Shown here: piece by piece, positions 12,222 to 24,441 of the stretch | Layout of the letters: each line of letters opens with the position of its first letter | Position numbering within the stretch: the first letter of the stretch is position 1 | Assembly: GCA_002150815.3 (NCBI GenBank) | Contig: NDFF03000169.1 | Location: forward strand, 60,012 to 124,011 | Direction: 5' to 3' | Source of the DNA: Grammothele lineata | Taxonomy: Eukaryota > Basidiomycota > Agaricomycetes > Polyporales > Polyporaceae | DNA: 64,000 nt | Made by a program: the position numbers and the translations under genes | The notes under the pieces: generated by a model | What the model saw: the letters and a program-made list of their open reading frames with translations, nothing else | What the model was told of the DNA's origin: nothing | Database searches by the model: none

Positions 12222-13944
12222 TCACCACCCGGCGATGATGAATCGCCCGCGAGCGTTGATGCAGATATCGGACGTGCTGGGAAGTGCAGTGGCAATCCGT
12301 GCGCGTCCGGTGAACGTTCCGTTCCCTGTGCATGTGGTGGTTCCGTAAACGCGGGGAGAAGGCGGGTGAATTTTCTGTGCGCCCGGATAGCCTCGGGCTG
12401 GTAACGTGCCATGGGTTTCCCGGCTCCGACGTGGGCGCAAACTACCGGCGTCCGCGCCCTGAGTGAGTGGATAGAACGCGCAGGGCAAGGTTTGGGGTGG
12501 CCAAGCTTGAGTGGTGACGACATGCGTGCACCGCCTACTCATTCTGATCCATTCACCGTCTTCTCCCGCGACATTCGTGCCTTGCGAGCGCCATGGACTG
12601 GTACCTTCGGCAGTCTCTGCGGTTGCAGAAGACGTGTCGGCGGAACTTGTTATCGGAGGTGGACAAGACCCGAGGGACGGGCGGGCATCGGTGTTCATTT
12701 CGTACCCGGCATCGGGCACATCGGTATCGTCGATCTGGGGGACGCCCTCCGATAGATACTGTACGTCAACGTGTCAGACCGAACTACAGGATCGCACCCG
12801 GGGGCGATGTACGTACCGCCGGCCAATACCCGCCATTAGGTGGGGCGTCGCTGTATTCAGGATAGTTGAGCGCGGGGTTCGTGTACCTATTCAATTTATG
12901 TCAGACAGGCTATCGCTTGGGCTACCTACCACACAGGGAACGTACTTGGCTTATCGCCCCCCGCCAGCCGTCCATGTCCTCCATGTTACGCGTGATCTCT
13001 TCGCACATCGTCTGGTGGGGCGAGTGGACGATGAGGTCGTATGGCATCCCGTTGGAGGAGGGCATCTCGAGAGCCAAGCGTACGTCGCGTCCGCGATCCG
13101 CTTTTGGCGGAGGAGCCTGGCCGCGAGGTCTGGGGTACAGACTGAGCAGACCGAGAGAGCTCCACGCGGACACGGGCGTGTTTGGAGGGACCGAGGAGCG
13201 GCTGGCATCGAATGCTGCGATGGTATCGGCGAAAGGCGTATCAAACCGGCCGGCGTTCGCAGGACCGTGGTGGACAGAGCTGCCACGCTATAAAGACTAG
13301 TGAGCTACCAGTCGGCGCACTAGTGAATGACGGTACACTCACGTCGGAGCGTCTGCCCAGGGCTCTGCCAAACGAGGAGCACAGCGCGAGCAGAGCCACA
13401 CCCATGAAAGTGCCGGTGTATTCGGGATGGGACTGTGCGCCGCGTACGATGTCCCTCCAGCGTGTTTCTTGGAGTATGTCGTTGATGTACTCGTATGTCC
13501 CGTCCCGTATCCCCGCCACTTGTTGTGCGATGTCGTTCTTTGACCAGCTGGGACCGAGACCGTTCTCGATACTTGACGGTTCGCTAGAGTTCAATCTGTG
13601 GTTGGGTGACGACGTTCTGGCGTTCAGCGCATCGGTATATGGGATTGGTAGGGAAAATGGTGTCATGCCGTTCTTCATGAGTGGCAAGACGTCCGCCGCC
13701 CTGCAAACATATCACATCATCCTATCAGTAGCCGGACGTGCGCATATATGCGTATATGCTCGACTCACCTCGGGACTCCGGGAGTGGCTTGGCAGCCGCA
13801 GATATATGTGCACAGGAATCTTCCCGGGCCTGGCAGGGAGCTACGCAACATTTGAAACGGCTCAATGACTCGGAGTCCGGCGCTCCACCAGCTTGAGCAG
13901 AGCGCGAGGAATCCGACCAGTGCGTGTGAGATGTCGATTTGCAT
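12222..13944 (-). CDS. Unrecognised 500-residue protein
   Basis: I do not recognise this family. The ATG at 13944 has a good context (CACCATGCAAATC) and opens a hydrophobic, Trp/Leu-rich N terminus (about residues 8-22) that could be a signal anchor. Five exons close in phase: 13944-13769, 13700-13343, 13287-12926, 12886-12817 and 12758-12222. The middle holds a weakly hydrophobic segment (FMGVALLALCSSFGRALG) and a Pro/Arg-rich loop; an ordered part includes GMPYDLIVHSPHQTMCEEI. The donor ending exon 3 (AG|GTAGCC, 39-nt intron) is weak; the nearby GTACGT would be stronger but leads to early termination. The last 100 residues have odd composition and may hide another intron. Coding status is likely; the exact 3' structure is not secure. 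Confidence 0.5.
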
Positions 13945-15613
13945 GGTGCGCTAGCGTGATTATGGGTGGAACGTGGGTTGTTAGAGGGTGTGGTGAGGGC
14001 TCTCTGGGGTACGTTTGAGACTCGTTATATGCGCATGTACACGGTGTACTCACCTGTACAATGGCCATCCCGGTTCGCATGGGTCAAGAATGGCCATCGA
14101 ACCCGTAGTGTAAGCCCCAATGTCACACAGTCCGATTGACCGAACACTGGGCGGTTGATCGACATGCAGTTGTGGGTGCCGTTTGGAAATGCGACATGGA
14201 AAGACGTTGCATCGTTTGTGCTCTGAAGTGGTGAGTCCCGGAGGACTTGACTCGACTAGACAAAGCATGGTTCTTTGAGGGTGCCCGGGCTAGGCTATGT
14301 AAGACAGCGGGGAATGAGAAGAGAAAGGTTCAAGCTGTTCCACCTAAGATGAAAGCCCAAGCGGGGGCAGCTTCACCGTCCGCGAATGACGATTGAGTTG
14401 AAGGAAGAATAGGCCGGAAAAACCGGTTAGCCGAGGGGTTCCTCGAAGAAGCTAGGCGCGTGACAGCTGGCACATGATTTGTGACTGTACGCGTCGCCCT
14501 CATGATTCGCGAAGTTTGGATGACCGTGCGGAATCCGACAGATAGCGGAATCCCTGTCCTTGCCCGGTGCCATTGGCATCCGTTCATGGCATCCGATCTT
14601 CCTCACTCTTTACTCTCTTCCTTGACCTATCGTATCTCATACGACGCTCAGTTTCAGCGGCGCCGACTTTGAGTGGCAGTACTGTCCACGAACAAAGCGT
14701 TGGTCAGCACCGGAGAGGAAACGGCGACCATGGTAGAATGCAGGCTGGGACAGGCCTACTACCGTCGCAGTGGCGCTTTTGGTTCCCCGTTAGGTTGCCA
14801 TCAACGCGCGCGGAATGCAAACACCGTTGCTCAGGCTCGCAACGCTACCGTAAAGTTCGCGAAAGAGCCTTATCTTAGACGGGTTCGAATTTGAAGCAGG
14901 TGAAGTCGGAACATTTCTTCGCTGCGTTCTTGGAGTTTCCTCAAGTTTCTCCTTCGCAGGGTAATGGGACGGCTGACGATAGTGTACTGCCCCCCATGCG
15001 TGGCCCATCGGCGAATATGATTGATCAGCGCTGTGCCGTCACCGGTGGCAGGATCGGGAGGAGAGATCCACGAAGGCTTATGTCAAGGGGTCGAATTCGT
15101 CTACATACGCCGGCTATGATATATCCCTGAAGAACAAGGATTCCAACGTTGCAGTGCTTGATGAAAAGGCGTCATTGATGCAGCCAACTGGTCTAGCTGA
15201 GCAAGAAACCCCTATGATGTGTCAAAACCCCCGTGTTCCGCTATCCCTACCGGGGCAAAGAGCCACAGCGGTGAGTGCCGATCAGTTTCTCATGTAACTA
15301 TACGCTCATGTTCTGTGAATAGTGTTCTCCGTCCGGACGCGGGTGCACAGCGCCCGACTAACCCACGCTTCTCTGAGCCCTCGGAGGGGCCGGAGACGGG
15401 CGGCGGCCAGATTGAGCACAGATGTCCAGCAGCTGAATTTGCATCGCTTGTCGCCATAACCTATGTGGTGGAACGGTGGGACGGGCGTTGCTTATATTCC
15501 GCCCGGAACGAGAGAAACCACCTCACTTCGCCTTTTCTCTTCTTCTCGCCGACCACGTCTTACGGTCTTCCTATCTTCTCCCTTCTCATTCCTCTTCTCG
15601 CCTATTCACCAAG
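13945..15613. other. Intergenic between unknown gene and ferric reductase
   Basis: Divergent spacer of about 1.7 kb. Only short unconnected open frames are present. A TATA-like TTATATTC occurs at about 15492-15499, roughly 115 bp before the ferric reductase ATG, followed by a CT-rich tract (15530-15605) of the kind found at fungal transcription starts. Confidence 0.45.
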
Positions 15614-18213
15614 ATGTCGATGTCCATGATGAATGGCACGCAGCCCATGATGCCCTCGAAGATGCCGCCCGCCGTCCCTCCCGACACGCTCCTCTGGATG
15701 GCGCGGAACAGGCTCTACCCCAAACAGGTCTGGTGGTTCGTCGCGAGCTTCATCGGGCTCGTCGCCATCCTCCAGGCCGCCTCGTGGGTCGGCAAGCGCG
15801 CGTTCAACTCCTGTCCGAACGACAACAGAGACTCCGAGGGTCGCGGGATGGTCCGGCAGCGCAAGCTGCAGCTGAGCCGACTCCCGCTTGCTATGGTGAA
15901 TTGGGCGCGGGTCATTGCGTTCCGCCATACCGTCGATATCGGCTCGGTTAGCGTCACGTTTGCGGAGGCGTTCATCGCGCTCGGGTATATTATGGCTATT
16001 CTCATTTGGGAGTTCATTAACAGTGAGTGTTTGAGTATCCGTCGAGTGTGTTTGGGTCACTCAACCTGAACTATTTTCTAGCTACCGACCTGGAGGGCAA
16101 ACCGCTCAATGTCTTTTATTTCTCGACCAGAGCGGGCGCTCTCGCGGTCAGCCAGTTCCCTCTCGTCACAGTCCTTGGAACCAAGAACAACGCACTCGCT
16201 TGTGAGTCGGACCGTCGTTCTTCATCGTGACCCCTCTAACACGCGCATTAGATATTACCGGGATTAGCTATGATAAGGTATGTGGGAGGGTACGGACACC
16301 GCGACGTACGCTTACTGAGAACGTTGACAGCTGAACTACTTGCACCGTATGACCGCTCGCACGGTGTTTATCCTCCTTTGGATTCACGCGGGCTCCAAGG
16401 TGAGCATGACTCTAGAGTGAGATATCTCAATCGCTATTGCTGACATTGACTCTCCACTATAGTTCCCATTGTGAGTGGTCCTTACTCGTTATCCTGAATG
16501 GCGATGCTCAAACTACCGTTCCACAGCCTCCTGCCTGCAGTGTTCCGCACGCAATTCATTCAACTCGGACTAGCGGCCCTCATCGGGTTCTCAATCGTTA
16601 TCATCTTCGCGTTCCGGCCTATCCGTGCTCGCTTCTACGAGCTCTTCTTCTACGCGCACTTCTCCCTCATATTGTGAGCCTATCTTCCTCGGATCCATTA
16701 TCTTCGTCTTACGGTACCTACGCTTCCAGGCTCATGCTCATCGGCGGGTACTTCCACGCCCAAGAAGCGGCCAAGCTCGAGATCTACATCTGGCCCTGCT
16801 TCCTCATCTGGGGCCTCGACCGCGCGCTGCGCTTCCTCCGCCTCGTCTACTTCAACAACAACCTCTTTGCCGCTGGAGAAGGCCTCACCGCCACCGCGAC
16901 GCTCCTCTCGCCACAGTTCGTCCGCCTCCGCCTCACGCGTCCGCCGCACTTTAAGTGGACCCCGGGACAGGCGGCGTACGTGATCGCCCCGGGCGTGTCC
17001 CGCCTACCGATTGAGGCGCATCCCTTTACGATCGCGAGCGTCGACAGCCGCTACCGGCTCGCGCGGGGCCCTGCGGCGGGCAAAGTGGCTGGCAAGAAGA
17101 TGTCGTTGGACGTGATGGTCTCTGAAGAGCCAGCTGCTTCGCAGGACGTGCTGCCTTACTGGGAGGAGGTCGAGTTCTTCATCAACGTCCAGGGCGGATT
17201 CACCAAACGCCTTGCGGAGGCCGCGCGCCGCGGCAAGAGCTTCAAGGTGTTCCTTGACGGGCCATATGGGTTCTCTCCTGACCTGAAGCACGACGATACA
17301 GTGGTGCTTGTTGCTGGTGGTTCAGGTGTCTCGCTCGCTCTTTCGTCTTTCCTGGGACTTGTCTCGTAAGTCGTCAAAGCCTCTATATGCTCACAGATGT
17401 CGCTTAATGCGGCCGCCCCCGATAGCGATGTCCAGAATCACCGGAGCAGGTGCCGCAAGGTCGTCTTCATCTGGTCTATTCGCGATTCGAGTACGTTTCT
17501 CGCCGTTGCCGTGGCAGGGATCTCTCACATATCCAACCTTGTATCGCCACCGTCAGAACAACTTGACTGGATCTCGAGCGCTTTGTTCGCAGCCCTACAG
17601 TCCGCACCACCTTCACTCGAGATCTCCATCCACATCTTCGTCACCGGCCTCCGCAAGCCCGACCAAGTGCCGCTCATGATGGAAGAAGACGGGATGACGG
17701 AACCCTCCTCGCTCTCATCGGCCCCCACGATGTCTGAACCCGAGCTTGACGACGACACCCCACTACCCTCCGGGTCGACAATGCCGTCAATGCCCTATGA
17801 GTCTGGGGAACACACCCCGACACGGTCTATGTCCATGTCCTCCCCGGCGTCGTCCGAGATGACGATGGAGAAGGCCGCGGACATGGCACACGCACCGCAG
17901 ATGCGCGCGCCTCGCGTCCTGCAAGAGTTCTCGGCGGTGAAGATCACCCCCGAACGCCCCGACATCCCGAAGCTGCTCAGGGACGAGGTCGCAGCCGCGA
18001 GCGGGGGCCGCCTCTCCGTCACCGGTGCGTTTTCTGTTCGCGGTCTCTGTGCTGTTTGGAAGTGTGGCTGACTGTGCTATGTATGGCATGCTAGTGTGCG
18101 GCTCCTCGGGGATCGCGAAGACGTGCCGGGACGCGCTCAAGCTGCCGTTCAGCTCGGTGCTGTATGGTGGTCCCAGCGTCGTCCTCCACGTCGAGTCGTT
18201 TGGGTACGCGTGA
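15614..18213 (+). CDS. Ferric/cupric-chelate reductase (FRE family)
   Basis: A plasma-membrane flavocytochrome that passes electrons from NADPH via FAD and two hemes to extracellular ferric or cupric chelates, the first step of reductive iron uptake. Both bis-heme histidine pairs are present with 13-residue spacing: His190/His204 and His255/His269. The FAD motif HPFT is at about residue 357, followed by GPYG and the NADPH-site VAGGSG. A CGS element near the C terminus matches the conserved nicotinamide-side cysteine. Ten exons: 15614-16022, 16082-16201, 16252-16277, 16331-16399, 16463-16470, 16527-16673, 16730-17365, 17426-17490, 17557-18024 and 18095-18213, giving 688 residues. Exon 5 is 8 nt. 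A disordered Pro/Ser/Met-rich insertion of about 130 residues sits in the NADPH domain. No permease or multicopper oxidase partner lies beside it. Confidence 0.93.
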
Positions 18214-18867
18214 GCCTGCTGCGCGTCGCGCCTTGTGTAGTGCGGTCACATCCCACCTAGTTTATCCCATTTTGTAATTCACGGACATGTCTGAATATAT
18301 AGTACCTTGCGACCACGGGGCAGCGGCGGGGAGGTCGCTTCGACAGAACGCGGACACTACTGGGTATGGACCCTATTCTTGAGCAGGAATTTTCAGAAAG
18401 CGGCGGCTGACTGCTGCGCGAGGCTAACGTTCAAATCCCGAGCCCCCAAAGTCTATTTAAGTCTCACCCTCGAGCCCGAGAGAAGCTGGAAAATTTAGCC
18501 AGTTGGTCACCTGAAGTCAGCCGTAACTTCTTTTTTTTCACCGGGCACCCCGGGACGTCCTCGCACAGGCAACGTTGCATCTCTAATGCAGAGGGTATAG
18601 TCCGGTATCCGTTGGTTAAAGACAGGTGGTACAGTAGAGTCATGTTCAACAACGAGAACAGTGTCACGATCGAGAGCGAGGTCCAACCGAAGAGGCGTGC
18701 GAGCCACCACCGAGTGGTAGCTCCAGTCATCCAATGGTGGCATGTACGTATCAACAAGAAGCGAGCGCGAGGGCACTGCGCCATCACAACGACAGCAATC
18801 GACAGCGCACGAAATGGGCGCTGGCAGCTGCGCAGCACGGCGGCTCCCACCACTGCTGTAAAGCTCT
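18214..18867. other. Convergent spacer
   Basis: 3' UTRs of ferric reductase and the PL14 gene. TTTGTAATTC near 18275 and a poly-T run near 18530 are plausible termination or polyadenylation context. No gene is seen. Confidence 0.4.
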
Positions 18868-20153
18868 TCACAAGCCCAAGCAGAACAGCACGCCAGCGAG
18901 CGCGACGACCCACGCGAGGGCGGCCGAGTGCGGCGCGGCGGCTTGGGGAGGCGCGGCACTGACCTTGGCCCCCGTGAGGTTCGACGCGGCGGAGCTGCCC
19001 CACAGCTGGAGGTTGCGGAAGTAGGCGTTGGTGTCGGACGAGGGCGCCCAGGACGAGTCGCCGCCGCCATAGAAGGTGGAGAAGTAGAGCCCGCCGACGG
19101 AGATGCTCGATGCGGCGCGGTACTGCAGCGCCTGCTCGTCGAGTGCTTGGACGTTGTTGAAACTGGGACGAGGTCAGTCTATGGTCAGCCTCAGGGAGAA
19201 GAGGAAAGCGGGGAGACTAGACGTACAAGAGGGAGACTTCGCCGTTCACAGTGTCAGAAGGTGAGTTGAGGCGGACGAGAAGGGTGACACGATTCCACCT
19301 AGTCACACGGAAAGAAGTTGAGAGTTGGACTCGGTAGAGTGAAGACTAAGGACATACTGGCCGGTCACGAAGGAGAAAGAGCCGCGATCAATGCTCGTCC
19401 CAAACCCATCATCGTTACACTTGAAGTCCGAATTCGAGCATATGTTGTTGGGGGTGGGGATGTATGCATAAACTGCAGTCGAATCAGTATACAATTGACA
19501 GCCATGTCGCGTACGGTGTTCCAGCATTCAACGTTAACGAAGCATAGAAGAACGCACGGCAGCATCTGCACAAGCAGGAAACAAGACGCACCTTCGCCAG
19601 CACCGTCTGTCCTCCACATTAGCCTCGAGCTGAAACAGTTCGTCCCATTCGCCGCGGATCCGCCCGAACATCCATCAGGATCCGGCCCTCCGCGCAAGCC
19701 CGGTAGCTTTCCACCCTTAACGAAGTCGAAGCTCGAGTCGAACGCAACCTCGTATGAGAGAAGCATGGTGTTGAGCGCGTCCGAGGTGTTCCAGAGCGAG
19801 TAAAGCTGCATGCCACTTGACTGGCTGCCAAACCCGCCCGCAGGGTACTTCACTTGGAGGACGGGCCCGGTGGAATTCGTTGTCGAACCGGGAGCAGGTT
19901 TATCCGGGAAGGGGTCAGAGACGAAAGCGATGTTGCTGCCGCCCTGCTGAATAGAGCCTTTGGAGAGGGACCAACCGCTCGTGATGAAGGACTGGGCATC
20001 GGAGTTGGATAGTGTCGCGGTGGGGAACGGGATGGAGGTGCTTGTCGCGAGGGAGTAGAGGGAGGCAAGCGTCGTCGGGTCCGCGATCTGCAGCGACCAC
20101 GAGGGCGTGGCAGCGGCGAGGACGGTAAGGACGGTGAGCGCGTGTGGTAGCAT
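18868..20153 (-). CDS. Polysaccharide lyase family 14-like protein, GPI-type tail
   Basis: A probable secreted lyase acting on uronic-acid polysaccharide (alginate- or glucuronan-like) by beta-elimination. The N terminus is a signal peptide (LTVLTVLAAATPSWS). The core contains KGGKLPGLRGG with downstream Cys and Asn residues, then WNRVTLLVRLN and the C-terminal STFYGGGDSSWAP followed by a YFRNLQLWG strand; this arrangement is typical of fungal PL14-type beta-jelly-roll proteins. Four exons: 20153-19592, 19472-19358, 19298-19227 and 19162-18868, in phase, giving 347 residues. The C terminus has an Ala/Pro spacer and a hydrophobic end (LAWVVALAGVLFCLGL), suggesting GPI attachment to membrane or wall. 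An ATG eight codons upstream is also possible. Substrate is inferred from the family, not from visible active-site chemistry. Confidence 0.8.
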
Positions 20154-22016
20154 TGCGCACGAACGGCCGGAGTTCAAGGCACGAGGGGCGGCTGGGGGAA
20201 AGAGAATGGAGGGCCCGCCTGTGGACGAAGGAAGGATGAAGGTGCGGCGGTGGCTGTTGCGCAGAGGCTAATGTTAGTCGCACACGGGCACAGGACAGCC
20301 GCATATAGCCTCTCACCAGTCTATGCCCTCCGTTAACCCTGCTGCGCTCGTGACGTTGTAGACCTATGGGAAAGAGCGACGCCTGAGATCAAGGTCAGAG
20401 AAAAGAATGCTGGTGCACCGCGGAGACAGAATGGGAGCAAGAGGCTTGGTCTCTGGAATCTGTATCTGTCCGCCACCCCGCACCTGCACGTGACGTTATA
20501 CTTGGTAACCGGTCCGGATACGGTGTCTCGTCCCTCCGACTCGCTTCGCAGCACTCATGTTCACCTTCGCAGGTCAGAAAGAGCGATTTGGTTCTCTTAA
20601 AGCTTCCTCGAGCTCGGTGCTTCTTAGGCCAGCGAGACTTGTAACGCCCATGACATTGAACAGCGCTACCATTCTAGTAGAAGCCGGTCTCGCCGACACA
20701 AAACGCCGACGGTCGACTCGGAGAAGCTCATCATGGATACAAACCTTTGCGCATTCTCCGGCCACCTCCTACGGCGTCGGGGTATCCACGACGACGGCTC
20801 CATATTGCGGTCTGGATTCCGACAACTATGATAGCTCATAGCAACTACCACAGTACGCATACACTCACAAACACAAGGCGCACAAGAGATCCTTTTTTCA
20901 TTGCTCGTGATGGGGCTGTAACCATTGCTTACAGTATCCACAAATCTAGGGTTCAGCCTCGAACCTCCAGGATTCAAGCCTTCAGGCTCCGATGTCTTGA
21001 TGATTCGAGGGGCGTCAGCCGCCACATGAATTTTCCGAGCCATCTACAATGCACACGCGTCGTACAGTCAATCCTTCACACAGCTTAGCATCTCTTAGCA
21101 TCAACCTCTGGACGAGTGATGCCGTAAATCGTCTTGGCAACGTAGAGGTATGTCATACGTTCTAACTTGCCCTTTCATTTAGGCCATTCGAATGGCTAAA
21201 AACTCTGGCGAGTAGTGTCGTAATGCTGTCTCCGGTACATGAGATGTTTAAATAGGTGCGCCATATCCGCTCATCCAAGTCCTCTTGGTTGCTCATTGGC
21301 TCATCGCGCTGAATGCGGTATTTACCCAGTGTCTTTCGGATCCTCCAACGTTTGTTCCGAGCGCGTAACCGGCCATCAGCTATTCACCGCCACCTCGAGG
21401 ACGAACGGTGACAGGTTGTCTCTGGTCGTCTGCCCAGCTCCAGGATCCTTCCGACATCTCAATGTCGACAAAATTTGAGCTCCAGGCTCGTTCTACTGGT
21501 ATACAGTTCGCAATTATCCAGGCAGCGAATCCTGGATATCACCAAATGCCACAACTTTTCAAGAACTGCTGTCACAACGCCAGTCTTGCAGTGCTAACTC
21601 CTGGAAGGACCCACGTGATCACGCCCTCACAGCCTCGTCCGTCGCTGAGACTGATCCCTCCAACGACGAGATCAGAGTCTCGAGACTCCGTGTGGACGGA
21701 CACCTCAAAACTGATGATCCCTTGCTTGGCGGACACGACGCCACTGCCAGTGATGTCCCGATGGCGCATAAAGACCCCCTCATAGGGCTTGCCGGCTCCT
21801 TGTCTGTCCCCCGCTCTCTGACGACTGACATCCCCATACGCCCAAGGTTCCGCAGGCCTCTTTCTTTCGACTGTCCTCCGTGGCGGCCCTGGTTGGCCTT
21901 TTTGCTTCGCTTTCTCCCTCCCCTGGTGGGCCTTTCTTGTTCGGACATCTTCCAATCAACATCTCCCACTTTCCCGACACCCAACCGACCCCGCAGTCAC
22001 ATCAATCTAATTCACA
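20154..22016. other. Divergent promoter region of PL14 and lipase genes
   Basis: About 1.86 kb between two divergent secreted-enzyme genes. Short open frames are present but none connects by splicing to a recognisable protein. A CT-rich tract (about 21860-22005) precedes the lipase ATG. I see no clear TATA box near the lipase start. Confidence 0.45.
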
Positions 22017-23218
22017 ATGCGTGCCTTCTCTACCACCGCAACACTCTTCTTCGCCGCAGCTTTGCAACTGCCGCGCGCGCTCGCTGCACCCACGCCCATA
22101 GCCGCGCCCGGGCTCTTCGACGACCTCGATATCGGCGACATCTCGCTCAAATCTGGCGACTCGTCCGACGCTGACCCGACGCCGGTCTCGCAAGAGGACA
22201 TCACGAGCACCCTCGTGCGTCCCGCACTCTTTGCGCGGGCGGTGTACTGCTCTACGGAGCGCGTCCAGAACATGACGTGCGGAGAGCAGTGCGACGCGCT
22301 CGGGAACGTGACCATCCTCGCGGCGGGCGGTGACGGCGGGCAGACGCCGCGCTTCTACGTCGCGCACGACGCCGAACAGGACCAGATCGTTGTCGCGCAC
22401 CAGGGCACGGACCCCAAGAACCTGCTCTCGGACCTCAATGACATCAACTTCCTCCAAGTTGACGCGAACACGACGGTCCTCCCGGACGCGGGCAGTGAGT
22501 GCCGTCATGCCTGAACTTAAGAGGTCGCGTGCCCGTACTAACCAGCGCGCGCATGTGCTCTGCGCTTCTCTTCGCGCGATAGGCGATGTCAAGATGCACG
22601 ATGGCTTCCTGGACGCGCAGGAGCGCTCGGCGGACACCATCTTTGCGGCCGTCCAAGACGGGCTCAAGTCCACGGGCGCGAAGAAGGTGCTCGTGACAGG
22701 CCACAGCCTCGGCGCGGCGATTGCGAGCATCGACGGGATGATGCTCAGGATGAAGCTCGACCCGAGCGTAGCGGTGACCACCACAGTCTTTGGCCTGCCA
22801 CGAGTCGGCAACCAGGCATGGGCAGACCTTGTTGATTCGACCGTGAGTGACGATCTTCCTCGGCCCTCCCCGCACTCGCTTCTTCATATCTGGCTTCTGT
22901 ATTCATTAAGACTGGCGCTGACGCTATCTCTCCTTCGCATTGCACATGCAGTTGGGCACGTCCTTCACGTTTGTCACGAACCAGAACGACCCCGTCCCCA
23001 AAGTCCCGCCTCAGTTCCTCAACTTCCAGCACCCGAGCAACGAGATCCACATCACGGCCGTGGACGCGTCCGGGGAGACGGCGACGGCGGACCGGTGCCC
23101 TGGGCAAGAGAACGAGAGCTGTGTGGCAGGCAACAGCCTGCTGGACTTCAGTGTGGACAACCACAGGGGCCCGTACTTTGCGAAGATATCAATGGGGAAC
23201 AAGTTCTGCCCTGTATGA
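22017..23218 (+). CDS. Secreted class 3 lipase
   Basis: An extracellular triacylglycerol or feruloyl ester hydrolase of the alpha/beta-hydrolase fold. The signal peptide (TATLFFAAALQLPRALA) is followed by a propeptide-like acidic stretch. The nucleophile elbow is GHSLG with Ser201; the acid is Asp259 in NDPVP; the likely histidine is His317 in HRGPYF, as in fungal lipase-3 proteins. Three exons: 22017-22494, 22583-22842 and 22952-23218, in phase, giving 334 residues, the usual length. Asn-x-Ser/Thr sites (NMT, NVT, NTT, NES) indicate glycosylation, and paired cysteines (YCSTE, TCGEQC) suggest disulfides. It sits between the PL14 and sedolisin genes, so the neighbourhood looks like a set of extracellular degradative genes. 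Confidence 0.93.
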
Positions 23219-24441
23219 TAGTCCGTCGCGTGCCAATGTACCTCGGCCCTTGTGTTATTTATAGCTCACGACATAAGCACGAGTAAATCCTGCTTGGCAG
23301 GCGAGGTTCAGTATGACGGCAGCGAAGCCCAACAGAACGTCTGACGCGTCCTTCGTGGCGCGAGCCTCCCAAACGCGGTAAGGTCGGGAGCGGCCAGAAG
23401 CGGCCATCGACTCCGGGGAGACTCGGGCCGTGCACATGACCGTGGTCGGACGACCAGATCTCCTTGGCGTTCTTCCTCCTCGCGGCCGTTGCTTCCTTCC
23501 AATCCGGCGGCAACGACTCGTCTGCGTTCTTCCTGTTCCGCGAGGCTCTCCATCTCGCCGCTGAATCTCGAGTCGTCGGCGACTCGGTCGCGGCCCATCA
23601 TCGACCGAGCTCGGAGAGCATGGTGCACCGTGCGAGCGGACAGAAGCTATCTCAATGGTAAGCAATGCCTTGTTCTGCCACAGACCGAGATACAGCTCAC
23701 GAGAGAAGCATGTAGGAAGCACGCGTATGACATACACGGCGATGCCACACGCAACGGACGCAGTGATTTTTGCGCGCAGTCGTCGCGATCCTCTGCCAAG
23801 CCCCCGCGTTGGAGCCATTCCTCCGTGGAAGAGTGTCCTAAAACCCGTTCGATTGCCTGCGCGCTTCTAATCGCCCGAGGTGGAAGCTCGGGCGGTGGTT
23901 GAGAGTAAGCTTTCGGCTATTACAGGCTTATCTATCCCGCATACCGCCATCCTCTGTATCCGTAGGGACCCTCGCGGTTCGTGATGGTTCCCAGGAGGTG
24001 CAAATCAGCACACCTTCCCCCCTCCTCACCGCATGAAGCTCTCTCACACCGACCACTCGATGGGAATGGCCAGACGACAAAAGGACCTATCCCAATTCAA
24101 TTTTAGCTCCCTGTTGGCTCCAACTGGCCTATTTGACGAGTCCGACGGATGGTCCGGGGCAAGATGCACGCCGCTTCGCGTGCAGACTTGTCGGCGCCGC
24201 GTGCTCCGCGTTTATCCTGCCCTTCTGGCGGACTCTAGCTTCCATGTGTCCGTGCCCTGAGCGCAATCGTCACCCGACAGCTGCTCGATCACGTTGCCGA
24301 TGCAACACCTCGCGCACCGCCGCCCGTGCAGGGTCTATAAAGCCCACAGCATGCCCTCGACGGCCCTCCACCGACGAGCTCGCCCTCAGTCGTATCGGAC
24401 ACCCGGCCCTCGGACTCCCCAGCCCCTCCGTCGCCGCCGCC
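23219..24441. other. Intergenic and sedolisin promoter
   Basis: Minus-strand open frames at 23255-23818 carry one hydrophobic patch but no start or splice structure I can defend. The right part is the promoter of the sedolisin gene, with a TATA box at 24336. Confidence 0.45.
24336..24341 (+). promoter_or_regulatory. TATA box of the sedolisin gene
   Basis: TATAAA within GGTCTATAAAGCC, 106 bp before the ATG at 24442. Position and match are good for a strongly expressed secreted enzyme gene. Confidence 0.6.

Noticed and set aside
14870..14900. GGTTCGAAT resembling a tRNA T-loop
   Set aside because: Flanking bases do not form a T-stem and no acceptor or anticodon arm is present. Similar TTCAAAT words near 18430 and 36230 also fail.
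23255..23818. 187-codon minus-strand frame with a hydrophobic patch
   Set aside because: The patch is short, frames around it conflict, and no exon chain could be built.
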